Shown here: piece after piece, positions 7,292 through 15,368 of the stretch
Position numbering within the stretch: the first letter of the stretch is position 1
How the letters are laid out: each line of letters begins with the position of its first letter
Source: Bacillota bacterium
GTDB taxonomy: Bacteria; Bacillota; Clostridia; Lachnospirales; Lachnospiraceae
Direction of reading: 5' to 3'
DNA length: 22,567 nt
Assembly (NCBI GenBank): GCA_023411225.1
Contig: JAEYPA010000074.1
Coordinates: 1-22,567 of the forward strand
Translations under genes and position numbers: made by a program
The notes under the pieces: generated by a model
What the model saw: only the letters and a program-made list of their open reading frames with translations
Told to the model about the DNA's origin: nothing
The model's database searches: none

Positions 7292-7681
7292 TTACCCTTT
7301 AGCATTTGCATCTTCAGTTGGTAGTGCACCACCCAAGGAATCAAGCGTATCTTTTGTGCTTTCTAAAGATGTCATTGCTGAATCAAGTTCTTTCTCAAAC
7401 GCATCAATTTCTTCCTCTGACATATCTTTAAGATCCATCTCAGAGGCTTGCTTAACAACATCAGCAATATTGCTAATAGCTAGTCCCATTTCAGATTTTT
7501 CATCAAAACCCATTTCCTTACACTTTGCAGCAAGCTCATTTTGCATATTTTCTAGTTTTGATAATTTATCCTTTACAGTTTTAACCTTTTCATCAGATGC
7601 GCCACCCCCACATCCAACGAATACCAATATCATTGTCAACATACAGACAAACGTAATAATACCAATTTTTGCTTTTTTCAT
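7292..7681 (-). CDS. Small predicted lipoprotein
   Basis: The 129-residue protein begins with a lysine-rich n-region (MKKAKIG), a hydrophobic stretch at about 6-22 and a lipobox ending in FVGC with Cys24, so it should be lipidated and anchored on the outer face of the membrane. The mature part, about 105 residues, is acidic and rich in helix-forming residues, with long heptad-like stretches (VKTVKDKLSKLENMQNEL, EEEIDAFEKELDSAM), so it is probably a coiled-coil protein. AAAGGAGA lies about 7 nt upstream of the ATG. I recognise no family and assign no function. It has its own promoter and terminator. Confidence 0.85.
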   Translation of the reverse strand: MKKAKIGIITFVCMLTMILVFVGCGGGASDEKVKTVKDKLSKLENMQNELAAKCKEMGFDEKSEMGLAISNIADVVKQASEMDLKDMSEEEIDAFEKELDSAMTSLESTKDTLDSLGGALPTEDANAKG

Positions 7682-7713
7682 ACAAATTCTCCTTTACTTT
7701 TCTATTATTAGTT

Positions 7714-7742
7714 ATAATACCATTCCCTCTTTTGGTAGTCAA
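7714..7742 (-). promoter_or_regulatory. Probable sigma-A promoter of the lipoprotein gene
   Basis: On the minus strand TTGACT (7742-7737) and TATTAT (7719-7714) are separated by exactly 17 nt, about 35 nt upstream of the start codon. This is one of the best promoters in the window. Confidence 0.7.
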
Positions 7743-7785
7743 TTAACAGCATCCCAGTGGTTAAAATAATAACCGAGCGGTATCT

Positions 7786-8364
7786 TTAAAAGCCCATGGC
7801 TCTTTTCACTTCCAACATCCTCGTCTCTCCTGCCAATAACTCAAGAAGCTTAAATGCCACATGAGGTGCAGTTTGTGGGCAATAGGATGTGATAATATTA
7901 TTGTCTATCACGATTGGTTGATTTACTACCTCTACCCCATATTCCGCTAACTGTTTTTGTCGATATCCATCTCTTAGATGATACGTAGTTGCCTTTCTAC
8001 CGGTTAGTACACCACTTTTTCCAACAGGCAAGGCACCAACGCATATTGATGCAATGAATTTCCCTTGCTGATCAAACTCTCTTATAAGCTGTAAAAAATG
8101 GGAATCATAGGCTTCCTCATAAAATCCGAATTCTTCAAAGCCTCCCGGAATTGCTAATGCATCATATTCTTCCACATTAACCTCTGAAATCGGCTTATCT
8201 ACAAGAATTGGCACGCCAAAGGTGCTTACAACCTGCTTATTAAAGCCACAAGTCTCAACCTTAATATCGCATCCAAAGTCATTTCTGGCCCATCCAAAAA
8301 CATCTATGAACACACTAAATTCCATAGTCTCAAAACCTTTTGCGCAAAATAATAATATTTTCAT
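7786..8364 (-). CDS. DJ-1/PfpI family protein
   Basis: The 192-residue protein belongs to the DJ-1/PfpI (class I glutamine amidotransferase-like) superfamily. It has the N-terminal strand MKILLFCAKGFETMEF with acidic Glu12 and Glu15, the central AIPGGFEEFGFY, and the nucleophile elbow ASICVGALPVG with Cys108. This Glu-Cys pair is the redox-sensitive or catalytic centre of the family, whose members act as chaperones, glyoxalases, deglycases or proteases. Length is normal (about 180-200). The start has ATGGAGGAA about 6 nt upstream. A short lysine-rich reading frame lies just upstream. The exact activity cannot be given from sequence. Confidence 0.9.
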   Translation of the reverse strand: MKILLFCAKGFETMEFSVFIDVFGWARNDFGCDIKVETCGFNKQVVSTFGVPILVDKPISEVNVEEYDALAIPGGFEEFGFYEEAYDSHFLQLIREFDQQGKFIASICVGALPVGKSGVLTGRKATTYHLRDGYRQKQLAEYGVEVVNQPIVIDNNIITSYCPQTAPHVAFKLLELLAGETRMLEVKRAMGF

Positions 8365-8396
8365 AGTATTCCTCCATCTATTTTGTTATATATGTA

Positions 8397-8447
8397 TCAT
8401 ATATCTTTTTTAGTCTTTTTCTTCGGCTTATAAAGCGAGGCATCCAT
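8397..8447 (-). CDS. Possible 16-residue lysine-rich leader peptide
   Basis: A minus-strand frame from the ATG at 8447 encodes MDASLYKPKKKTKKDI, ending 32 nt before the DJ-1/PfpI start. A further in-frame ATG lies at 8459. GAGGGGG precedes the ATG by only 3 nt, so initiation is uncertain. Six of 16 residues are lysine. It may be a leader peptide or simply chance. Confidence 0.25.
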   Translation of the reverse strand: MDASLYKPKKKTKKDI

Positions 8448-8617
8448 AATCCCCCTCATTTTTTCTTATATTGTAAATCCACATATGTAATATGTCAAAT
8501 AATAGCTTATAAACTACTCATGAAAATGATAATTTTCTGAATGTATTAGCATAATTGATTATAAGATATAACTATAAGATTAGGCCGCTTTATCATTTAA
8601 AGAAGAAAGGAGATTTC

Positions 8618-9946
8618 ATGGATCTTGCTGATAGTGATTTACTCATGTTAGTAAATCTAACCTATCTGAACAAAGATACATTCGCTCTAGTTAAAGGTTT
8701 AAACCCAATTAGCAGCTACCGCTCAGTAAGTGATTATCTTACTTCCTTTGATGAAAATGCTTTAATGGTACTAGAGGAAAAAGGGGATACCATAGTAACT
8801 GGTGGAGAATGTAGCGGCTCTGAACTGGCAGCTATGATACGCTACATGAAAGGAAATGAGGCATTTCAAAAACTTATGATAACTGGTGCCCCTGTCAATA
8901 AGAATAACCACACCATGGCACTATGCTTTGAAGTACTTAATCAGCCTAAAAATGCTATCATAACTTTTTATAGCACCTTGGATCCAGATGAGTGGAAAGA
9001 TAATGCTCAAGGATTCTACCAAGCCGATACTATCTCTCAACGTGAAGCCCTTCGTTATATTGAAAGCTTAGCCTATTATAGCCTTACTGTGGTAGGACAT
9101 TCCAAAGGGGGCAACAAAGCCCAGTATGTTACTATTCTATCTGATAAGGTCATTCGAGGAGTATCCTTTGACAGCCAGGGCTTCTCTCATGAGTTTGTTG
9201 ATAAATACGCTTTAGCCATTGCTCAAAATGCTAATAAAATAAAGAATTATAGTCTATCTACTGATTTTGTCCATCCTCTACTTTTTCCAATACCAGGTGC
9301 AATACAATTGTATGTGGATGGTGGCACTGATGTTAAAAGTATGGTGGAACATCACAGTCCCAATGCCTTCTATGTCTACTATGTAGATTCTGATGGCCTT
9401 ACACAGATTGTCTGTACCAAGGAGGGCATCGCTTATTTACCTATGACAAACGAGGATGTTAACGTAAAAATCATACATAACTTCTCAAACTTTATACAGG
9501 ATTCATCAAATAAAACAGATAAAAAACTACTGGGTGATTTTGTAGGTGATCTGTTATACATTCAGTTTAATTCGTCATTAAGCGACGACCAACGGCAAAA
9601 AGATCTTCTCCGGAGATTGTTACATAACCCAAAAGAAGCCGCTACTTTATTTGCATCTATACTAAAATACATTGAGACTTATCAACTTAAGAGCATTGAG
9701 ATTCCCCCTCTCCTACAGGCTTTAGGGCTCAATGATTTAAAGCTGATCTTCAAAATTAAATACTATGACGTAGATAAAATATTAAAAGCTCTTCGTTCGG
9801 AGCTTTCCACATGGGAGAAAAATCTTCTTATTTATCAACTATTTTTGCTTATCACAACATATGCCGAGTTTACCTTTAACACCTTTATCTTTTGGAGGGA
9901 ATTAGAAAGTAAATTTCTTGCTCTTAAAGGGAAGATGCTATCCTGA
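8618..9946 (+). CDS. Mbeg1-like (DUF2974) alpha/beta-hydrolase protein
   Basis: The 442-residue protein contains the nucleophile elbow VVGHSKGGN with Ser162, the lipase-like GxSxGG of the Mbeg1-like/DUF2974 family. VSFDSQGF (candidate acid) and VEHHSPNAF (candidate histidine) follow, so a Ser-Asp-His triad is plausible. Earlier, TIVTGGECSGSELAAMIRYM is also typical of this group. There is no signal peptide; it should be cytoplasmic. After about residue 290 the sequence becomes helical, charged and poorly conserved. I chose the ATG at 8618 because GAAAGGAG lies 5-6 nt upstream; a longer frame reaching 8555 lacks a standard start codon. The substrate is unknown, with lipid or polyester suggested only by the fold. 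Confidence 0.82.
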   Translation: MDLADSDLLMLVNLTYLNKDTFALVKGLNPISSYRSVSDYLTSFDENALMVLEEKGDTIVTGGECSGSELAAMIRYMKGNEAFQKLMITGAPVNKNNHTMALCFEVLNQPKNAIITFYSTLDPDEWKDNAQGFYQADTISQREALRYIESLAYYSLTVVGHSKGGNKAQYVTILSDKVIRGVSFDSQGFSHEFVDKYALAIAQNANKIKNYSLSTDFVHPLLFPIPGAIQLYVDGGTDVKSMVEHHSPNAFYVYYVDSDGLTQIVCTKEGIAYLPMTNEDVNVKIIHNFSNFIQDSSNKTDKKLLGDFVGDLLYIQFNSSLSDDQRQKDLLRRLLHNPKEAATLFASILKYIETYQLKSIEIPPLLQALGLNDLKLIFKIKYYDVDKILKALRSELSTWEKNLLIYQLFLLITTYAEFTFNTFIFWRELESKFLALKGKMLS

Positions 9947-9964
9947 TGGGGCATAACCCTCACC

Positions 9965-9992
9965 TTTACAAACTAAAATAACGTGCTATACT
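9965..9992 (+). promoter_or_regulatory. Probable promoter of the zinc-ribbon gene
   Basis: TTTACA at 9965-9970 and TATACT at 9987-9992 are separated by 16 nt, about 85 nt upstream of the start codon. A separate promoter suggests this gene is not simply read through from the hydrolase gene. Confidence 0.5.
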
Positions 9993-10077
9993 TAAAATAT
10001 AATTTTTTTCATTTATAAATTCTTTATATACGGATGAATGTGTTCGGATTTTATTATTTAAGGAAGGGGAAATGCCA

Positions 10078-10743
10078 ATGTTACATTCATTTACCAATAA
10101 TTATAATGATCTCTCCAGCGATGCTGGGTTCCAGTTTGAATTTTACTGTGATTGTTGCAGTAATGGTTACAAAAGCACCTTTGTAAAGTCATCTACATAC
10201 GGTACACGCAAGAAAAGTGAACGTTTCGGACGTTTGGCTTCGTCTTTCGGGGGATTAATTGGTGGAAAAGCAAGTGAGTTAGGTTGGGTAATTGATCGTG
10301 GCAGTGATATCGTCAGCGATAAATATAGTAATCAATCTCCCGAATGGAGAAAAGAACAGCAGATCGCTTTTGATGCTGCACAAGAAGAGGTTCGCCCTCA
10401 CTTCTGCAAATGCCCATCCTGCAACAAATGGGTATGTCCAGACTGCTGGAATGAGGATGATGGACTTTGTACAGAATGCGCACCTCGTGAGGCCAGCTAT
10501 GTTGCTAAGGCTCGGAGCCAGGCAATGCAGCGGAATATAGATGAAGTCGCTGAAACTGCTACTGTGTGGAAGGGTAAGCTTGAAAATCGCACTACAATCT
10601 GTCCAACTTGTGGCAAGCCTTCTGGAACTGGTAAGTTCTGTAACAACTGCGGTGCCCCCCTCGGTAACAATCGCTGTCCAAAATGTGGCGCTCAGGTTGC
10701 TCAGGGTATTAAGTTCTGTGGTGAATGTGGAACGAGATTGTGA
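10078..10743 (+). CDS. Double zinc-ribbon protein
   Basis: The protein has 221 residues from the ATG at 10078. That start is preferred to the ATG at 10072 because AGGAAGGGGA ends at 10070, giving 7 nt of spacing rather than 1. It holds three cysteine clusters: CDCC near the N-terminus; CKCPSC, CPDC and CTEC in the middle (about residues 105-140); and at the C-terminus two zinc ribbons, CPTCG...FCNNCG and CPKCG...FCGECG, the DZANK-type double zinc ribbon. Between the first two clusters lies a glycine-rich stretch (FGRLASSFGGLIGGKASELG). Such ribbons serve protein or nucleic-acid contacts; no specific function is known to me for this arrangement. It shares its strand with the Mbeg1-like gene 130 nt upstream. 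Confidence 0.85.
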   Translation: MLHSFTNNYNDLSSDAGFQFEFYCDCCSNGYKSTFVKSSTYGTRKKSERFGRLASSFGGLIGGKASELGWVIDRGSDIVSDKYSNQSPEWRKEQQIAFDAAQEEVRPHFCKCPSCNKWVCPDCWNEDDGLCTECAPREASYVAKARSQAMQRNIDEVAETATVWKGKLENRTTICPTCGKPSGTGKFCNNCGAPLGNNRCPKCGAQVAQGIKFCGECGTRL

Positions 10744-10773
10744 GTTATGTGCTACTAGCAGATATTATTGATA

Positions 10774-10823
10774 AAAGCCAGGGAAGAAAACAGGTTTCAA
10801 AACCTATTTTCTTCCCTGGCTTT
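10774..10823. terminator. Strong bidirectional terminator
   Basis: Arms of 24 nt at 10774-10797 and 10800-10823 are reverse complements with a single mismatch (core GCCAGGGAAGAAAA / TTTTCTTCCCTGGC). U-rich runs follow on both strands (TTTCTTGTT on plus, TTTTATCAAT on minus). It lies between the convergent zinc-ribbon and permease genes and should stop both transcripts. Confidence 0.9.
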
Positions 10824-10832
10824 CTTGTTATA

Positions 10833-12089
10833 TTAAATAAAGTATACCAGCACTGCTACAATTGTACTGGTGAGGCCAACACATGCTTCGTAAGGGATTA
10901 ATTTCATTCGTTCCTTGATACTCATATTTACCGAACCGCCTGTTGCATGGAAGAAGGAACCATGTGGTAAGGAATCGATAACCGTACTACCTGCATGAAT
11001 CATCGCTGCCGCTGAAATTCCCGGAACACCTGCGGAGACAAGTGTGGAAACAAAGGTCTGAGATGCGATGGTAGTTCCTGCTGTTGTTGATGCCGTTGCC
11101 CCCGCCATAAGGATACCAGATAAAGGCGCTAGTAAAAATGCAGGCATATTCAAAAACTCCAATAGATTAATCACATCGTATTGTAAAGCGGATGCCTTGA
11201 TGATTCCGGCAATAGTACCAGTACCAATTAGAAGAATAGAAACTCCGATGACCTTGCTTAGGCCAAATTCCGTGTATCCAACAATTCTTCTTGCATTACC
11301 TGATATAAGAATACTAACTAATCCACCAACTGGAAGAGCAATCAGAGGATCTATATTGATCTGAGCCAATGGCCGAAGAGCTAATAGAACGATTACTACA
11401 ATGGGACCGCAGATGGCCTGAAGAAAAGAAGGAAGTTGTTTATTCTCGGAAGCTTCCAAATCACTTTCACTGATATCTCCCGCCTTTTTCTTTGCAAGGA
11501 GGGAGGATAATAGGATGGTAACCACTAGTGCAAACAAAGCCGGAATAATATTTCGATACATCAGTGTAGTTAAATCCACCTGAAAGGCTTCTGAGGCAGC
11601 AATGGTGTTGGGATTTGGAGAAATGATATTACCAGCTTTTCCGCCTCCGATCATTGCCAAAAGAACGCCACTCTTTGACAATCCTGCCTTTTTTCCAATG
11701 GCAAGCGCTATAGGCGCCACGGTAATTACGGAAATGTCTACGAATACACCAACGGCACAGATAATCATCGTTGCTATGGAGATAGCCGCAATTGCTTTCT
11801 TTTGTCCGAGCTTCTCCACAATTGTCTCTGCAATCTTTTCTGCGGAGCCGGTTTTAATCAATGCTCCTGCAAGGATACCTGAGGTCATAATTCTAAGTAC
11901 CGATGGCATCATGCTCTGTGCTCCTGTGACCATGGTGTTTACTGTTGTGGTAAGTCCTCCTCCACCAACTAGTCCTCCAAGTAAGGCTCCAAGAATCAAA
12001 CTATACGATGGCTGCACCTTTTTAATAATAAGAATAATAGCTATTGCTAAACCAATCAAAGCACCAATTGTACTAAATTCATAGGTCAT
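10833..12089 (-). CDS. GntP-family permease, probably for glycerate
   Basis: The 418-residue protein is almost entirely hydrophobic, with about 12 predicted membrane segments, and matches the GntP gluconate/organic acid:H+ symporter family. Typical segments are LGALLGGLVGGGG, IMTSGILAGALIKTGSAEKIA, the MIGGGKAGNIISPNPNTIAA motif (about residues 147-166) and the C-terminal AGSTVIDSLPHGSFFHATGG. It is the second gene of an operon, 15 nt after the glycerate 2-kinase gene, so glycerate or a related short hydroxy acid is the best substrate guess. Family members carry gluconate, glycerate, fructuronate or serine, so the substrate is inferred from the neighbour. Confidence 0.92.
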   Translation of the reverse strand: MTYEFSTIGALIGLAIAIILIIKKVQPSYSLILGALLGGLVGGGGLTTTVNTMVTGAQSMMPSVLRIMTSGILAGALIKTGSAEKIAETIVEKLGQKKAIAAISIATMIICAVGVFVDISVITVAPIALAIGKKAGLSKSGVLLAMIGGGKAGNIISPNPNTIAASEAFQVDLTTLMYRNIIPALFALVVTILLSSLLAKKKAGDISESDLEASENKQLPSFLQAICGPIVVIVLLALRPLAQINIDPLIALPVGGLVSILISGNARRIVGYTEFGLSKVIGVSILLIGTGTIAGIIKASALQYDVINLLEFLNMPAFLLAPLSGILMAGATASTTAGTTIASQTFVSTLVSAGVPGISAAAMIHAGSTVIDSLPHGSFFHATGGSVNMSIKERMKLIPYEACVGLTSTIVAVLVYFI

Positions 12090-12104
12090 TGTATCTTCTC
12101 TCCA

Positions 12105-13244
12105 TTATTTACGACATTGAATCAGGCGAAACACCTGCTCTACAGTTGCTATCATATTCTCTTTAGCATTTTCTGGATCCATAGCCTCTTGATAAGTTAC
12201 CACTCTACGAAGGATTGGGAAAAATGCATCAATTCCATGCTCGTTGCATGCTACTGCGTCTTCTGTTACACATCCGGAAAAGGCTATCACTAACTTGTTA
12301 AACTGTTTTGCAATAGATGCCACTCCAATTGGAGCTTTTCCCATGACTGTCTGTCCATCCAAACGGCCTTCTCCAGTTACAACAATATCTGCATCCTTGA
12401 TATAATCTTCTAGCTTGGTCTCATCTAATACAATCTTGATTCCCGATTCTAGGATTGCATTGGTATAGGTCAGAAATGCAAATCCAAGTCCACCTGCTGC
12501 ACCTGTTCCTTCCTTATTTGGATTAGCCTTTGGATATTTTTCTTTTGAAATTGCTGCATAGTAAGCAAGCCATTTATCCATCTGAATAATCATCGATGGT
12601 GTGGCGCCCTTTTGAGGTCCATAAATTGCACTACATCCCTGATCTCCACATAATTTATTAGTCACATCACAGGCGATTCGAAAATCACATTCTTTCAATT
12701 CAGGAATGACTTTCTCATCACTGATGTACTCGATTTCTTTCAATCCATTTGCACCAAAAGAAACCTGTTTTCCTTCTTTATTAAGTATTCCATATCCTAA
12801 AGCCTGGAGCATTCCTATTCCACCATCATTGGTTGCACTACCACCAATTCCAACAATGAAATGTCGACAGCCTTTTCGGATTGCATCCACAATAACCTCG
12901 CCAACTCCATAAGTTGTAGTTATTAAAGGATTACGCTCTGTCTCTTCAATTAATGTAATTCCTGCTGCACCGGACATCTCAACAATTGCTGTCACTTGAT
13001 CACCAAGAATTCCATACATACAAGTTACTTTCCTTCCAAGAGGCCCGGTAACCTCCACTTGCTCAAAATGACCATTCATACCAAGTGTTAATGCTTCCAC
13101 CGTTCCTTCTCCTCCATCTGCAAGAGGCCTTACAATTACCTCTGCATCTTTGATGGCTTTTAGTATTCCCTGTTTAATTGTATTTCCAGCTTCCAATGAG
13201 CTTAAACTACCTTTTAAAGAATCAATCGCTACTACAACTTTCAT
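12105..13244 (-). CDS. glxK: Glycerate 2-kinase
   Basis: The 379-residue protein is a complete glycerate kinase of the GlxK/GarK family, which phosphorylates D-glycerate with ATP to 2-phosphoglycerate and so feeds lower glycolysis. Visible motifs are KGSLSSLEAG near the N-terminus, PLADGGEGT, GIGGSATNDGGIGMLQALG, ACDVTNKLCG...YGPQKGA, EGTGAAGGLGFA and TGEGRLDGQT. The start is the ATG at 13244 with AAGGAGG about 9 nt upstream. It is the first gene of a two-gene operon with the GntP-type permease, a common pairing for uptake and use of glycerate. No CdaR-type regulator, often found with such genes, is visible here. Confidence 0.94.
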   Translation of the reverse strand: MKVVVAIDSLKGSLSSLEAGNTIKQGILKAIKDAEVIVRPLADGGEGTVEALTLGMNGHFEQVEVTGPLGRKVTCMYGILGDQVTAIVEMSGAAGITLIEETERNPLITTTYGVGEVIVDAIRKGCRHFIVGIGGSATNDGGIGMLQALGYGILNKEGKQVSFGANGLKEIEYISDEKVIPELKECDFRIACDVTNKLCGDQGCSAIYGPQKGATPSMIIQMDKWLAYYAAISKEKYPKANPNKEGTGAAGGLGFAFLTYTNAILESGIKIVLDETKLEDYIKDADIVVTGEGRLDGQTVMGKAPIGVASIAKQFNKLVIAFSGCVTEDAVACNEHGIDAFFPILRRVVTYQEAMDPENAKENMIATVEQVFRLIQCRK

Positions 13245-13471
13245 CTTATTGTTTCCTCCTTACTGCTTATATTCCTTCTCCATTCTAGTATAATTATAAC
13301 AAAAAATAATTCTATTGATTATGTTTTATCTATCTATTGGAAAGTATTTATTATATAAAAATTAGTATTGGAAGTTTCCATCAAATTTATCTATGTCAAA
13401 AAAAGTTTTTAAGATCAAGCAATGTATTTACAAGCAATGCATTTACAAATAATATAAAATTCAAAAAATAA

Positions 13472-13500
13472 TTGACAAATAATAATAGTTCGATTATCAT
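13472..13500 (+). promoter_or_regulatory. Strong sigma-A promoter of the arsR-type gene
   Basis: A consensus TTGACA (13472-13477) and TATCAT (13495-13500) are separated by 17 nt. The expected transcription start at about 13506-13508 coincides with the first possible ATG (13507), so either the message is leaderless or the protein starts at the ATG at 13522. Confidence 0.8.
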
Positions 13501-13508
13501 GAAACTAT
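13485..13508. promoter_or_regulatory. Probable ArsR-type operator overlapping the -10 box
   Basis: An interrupted 24-bp dyad begins ATAGTT and ends AACTAT; nine of the twelve possible base pairs match. It covers the -10 box and the likely transcription start of the regulator gene, the standard position for autorepression by ArsR-family proteins. Binding is inferred. Confidence 0.55.
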
Positions 13509-13815
13509 GAAAGAGATTAATATGGCAAAAATATTTAAAGCATTATCTTGTGAACAGAGGTTATATTTATTTAAAGCGTTATATGATTGGTGTGAAACGG
13601 AAGAATGTAAGGATGGTGATTATTCGTGTACGGAAGGAATGGACAAATGTTTTACAAAGGCATGTTGCTGTATGGATTTGTCCAAATCAACCATTTCTCA
13701 CCACTTCAAGGAATTACAAAATGCTGGCCTAATCTCTTATACAAGAAAAGGGCAATCCTTCCTATGTAAAATTAATAAGGATGCGGTTGAGGCAATTCAG
13801 AACTTCATGAAATAG
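13507..13815 (+). CDS. Cysteine-rich ArsR-family regulator
   Basis: The 102-residue protein has the winged-helix of the ArsR/SmtB family: IFKALSCEQRLYLFKAL, then the recognition helix region LSKSTISHHFKELQNAGLI and the wing YTRKGQSFLCKI. It is unusual in carrying nine cysteines (15, 29, 34, 41, 48, 53, 54, 55, 87). Seven lie in a segment between the second helix and the HTH that looks longer than in typical members and ends CCCMDL, where the family often has ELCVCDL. Metal or thiol sensing is therefore likely by family knowledge, but the ligand is unknown. Starts at 13507 or 13522 are both possible: the promoter position favours 13522, which has only a weak AAAGAG ribosome site. It stands 84-105 nt upstream of the glutathione genes. 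Confidence 0.85.
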   Translation: MKEINMAKIFKALSCEQRLYLFKALYDWCETEECKDGDYSCTEGMDKCFTKACCCMDLSKSTISHHFKELQNAGLISYTRKGQSFLCKINKDAVEAIQNFMK

Positions 13816-13849
13816 TAGGTTCTGCATTCCAATATGGATGCAGAACCTA
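13816..13849 (+). terminator. Hairpin terminator after the arsR-type gene
   Basis: TAGGTTCTGCAT (13816-13827) and ATGCAGAACCTA (13838-13849) form a perfect 12-bp stem with a 10-nt loop, starting right after the stop codon. The tail TTATTTC is only moderately U-rich, so partial read-through into the glutathione genes is possible. Confidence 0.65.
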
Positions 13850-13919
13850 TTATTTCACTGATTGTTCGATAGTTATAAGATTATAGATATTAGATGCATT
13901 GGGAATGGAGAGATGGAAA

Positions 13920-15368
13920 ATGAAATGGAATTTTGAACAGATGTATTCTGTATTTACAGCAGATAACAAACATATGCTTCTTGATGGTATGTGGGGAATG
14001 GAACGAGAGGCACAGAGAGTAATCAAAACGGGGGAATTGGCATTATCTCCTCACCCAAAGAGTTTGGGTGACAAGTTGACCAATCCCGAGATCACAACAG
14101 ATTTTTCTGAAAGCCAAATAGAACTTATTACACCTGCCTTTTCAAAGATTGAAGAGGTACATAAATTCATGGAAGCACTCTATGAGAAAGCAACAAATCA
14201 TATTGGCGAGGAGTACCTTTGGCCACTAAGTATGCCACCTTGTCTTCCCCAGGAAGACAAAATACCAATTGCAGAATTTGGTGATAACGAAGAGGGAAAA
14301 CTTCTGAATCAGTATCGTCAGGGGCTGGCTAGCCGATATGGTAAAAAGATGCAAATGATATCAGGGATACATTATAACTTTTCCTTTGGAGAACAGCTTT
14401 TAGGATTACTTCATAATAGATGGGGGAAAGGTATTGCTTTCAATGAATTTCAAGATTACATCTACTTTTCAGTTGCCCGTAATTTTCTACGATATCGATG
14501 GTTATTAATCTATCTCTTGGGAGCTTCTCCAGTCTATGATGAAACCTATACTTCAGTCATAAAATGCGAACTAAAGAAGGTGAAACAATGTTGTCCTAGT
14601 TGTGGTAGAGTAGAGGAAGAGAACTATGCAACCTCCTATCGAGTAAGCCGATATGGGTATTTCAATACTGGGATAGGACAAATGACAATCCGGTATAACT
14701 CGAAGAAAGAATATGTTAGAGGAATCAAAAAACTTCTGAAGAAAAAAAGTCATAAATTTGCAAAACTGGAAAGCCAATTAAATGACAGAATATTACAAAA
14801 AGACAGTGAATTCTATTCTGCTATCCGACTAAAACAAGTTACAGAACATGGAGAATCCCAAACAGATGCCATTGATCAAAGAGGTGTTAAATATGCAGAA
14901 GTTCGAATTCTAGATATAGATCCTTATGAAAAAGCTGGCATTGGTTTGTCACAGCTGAGATTTCTACAAGTGTTTATGCTATTCTGTTTGATGGAACAAA
15001 ATACATCTATTGGAAGACTAGAGATGAGACATATTACAAATAATCATCACTTAGTAGCATTAAGAGGAAGAGACATGGCGTTACAGCTTCATCACCCTCA
15101 GTATGGAAAAGTAAATCTGAAACAATGGAGTAGTGAAATCTTTGTAAAGCTAAATAAAATTGCTACATTGTTAGATAAAGAATATGGTACATCCGATTAT
15201 TCAGATTGTATTCATACTGAGCTACTAAAACTCATGGAGCCTTCCAGACTCCCATCGGCGAGAATTGTTAATGACATGGCTACAAATCACGAGAGTTTTC
15301 TGGAATTTGGTATGCGTAAAGCAGAAGATTATAAATACATGAATCGGAAGGAGCGTAAGGTATGCTAG
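13920..15368 (+). CDS. gshA: Glutamate-cysteine ligase (GshF-type N-terminal half)
   Basis: The 482-residue protein matches the glutamate-cysteine ligase domain of bifunctional GshF: GMWGMEREAQRV with metal-binding glutamates, TTDFSESQIELITP, LLGASPVYDE, ATSYRVSRYGYFN and YAEVRILDIDPYEKAGI. It joins glutamate and cysteine through the gamma-carboxyl group, using ATP, the first step of glutathione synthesis. I prefer the ATG at 13920 because GGAGAG lies 7 nt upstream; the frame also holds a TTG at 13899 and an ATG at 13905. A Cys cluster (Cys216, then CCPSC at 224-228) occurs just before the substrate-binding ATSYR segment and may bind metal or be redox-active. The last 7 nt overlap the ATP-grasp gene, whose ribosome site lies inside this gene. 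Confidence 0.9.
   Translation: MKWNFEQMYSVFTADNKHMLLDGMWGMEREAQRVIKTGELALSPHPKSLGDKLTNPEITTDFSESQIELITPAFSKIEEVHKFMEALYEKATNHIGEEYLWPLSMPPCLPQEDKIPIAEFGDNEEGKLLNQYRQGLASRYGKKMQMISGIHYNFSFGEQLLGLLHNRWGKGIAFNEFQDYIYFSVARNFLRYRWLLIYLLGASPVYDETYTSVIKCELKKVKQCCPSCGRVEEENYATSYRVSRYGYFNTGIGQMTIRYNSKKEYVRGIKKLLKKKSHKFAKLESQLNDRILQKDSEFYSAIRLKQVTEHGESQTDAIDQRGVKYAEVRILDIDPYEKAGIGLSQLRFLQVFMLFCLMEQNTSIGRLEMRHITNNHHLVALRGRDMALQLHHPQYGKVNLKQWSSEIFVKLNKIATLLDKEYGTSDYSDCIHTELLKLMEPSRLPSARIVNDMATNHESFLEFGMRKAEDYKYMNRKERKVC

Noticed and set aside
10292..10771. Two plus-strand frames overlapping the zinc-ribbon gene in another frame.
   Set aside because: They are shadows; the Cys-rich frame is coherent and has the ribosome site.
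11068..12084. Long plus-strand frames opposite the permease gene.
   Set aside because: They are antisense shadows of a strongly conserved membrane protein and show no family features or ribosome sites.
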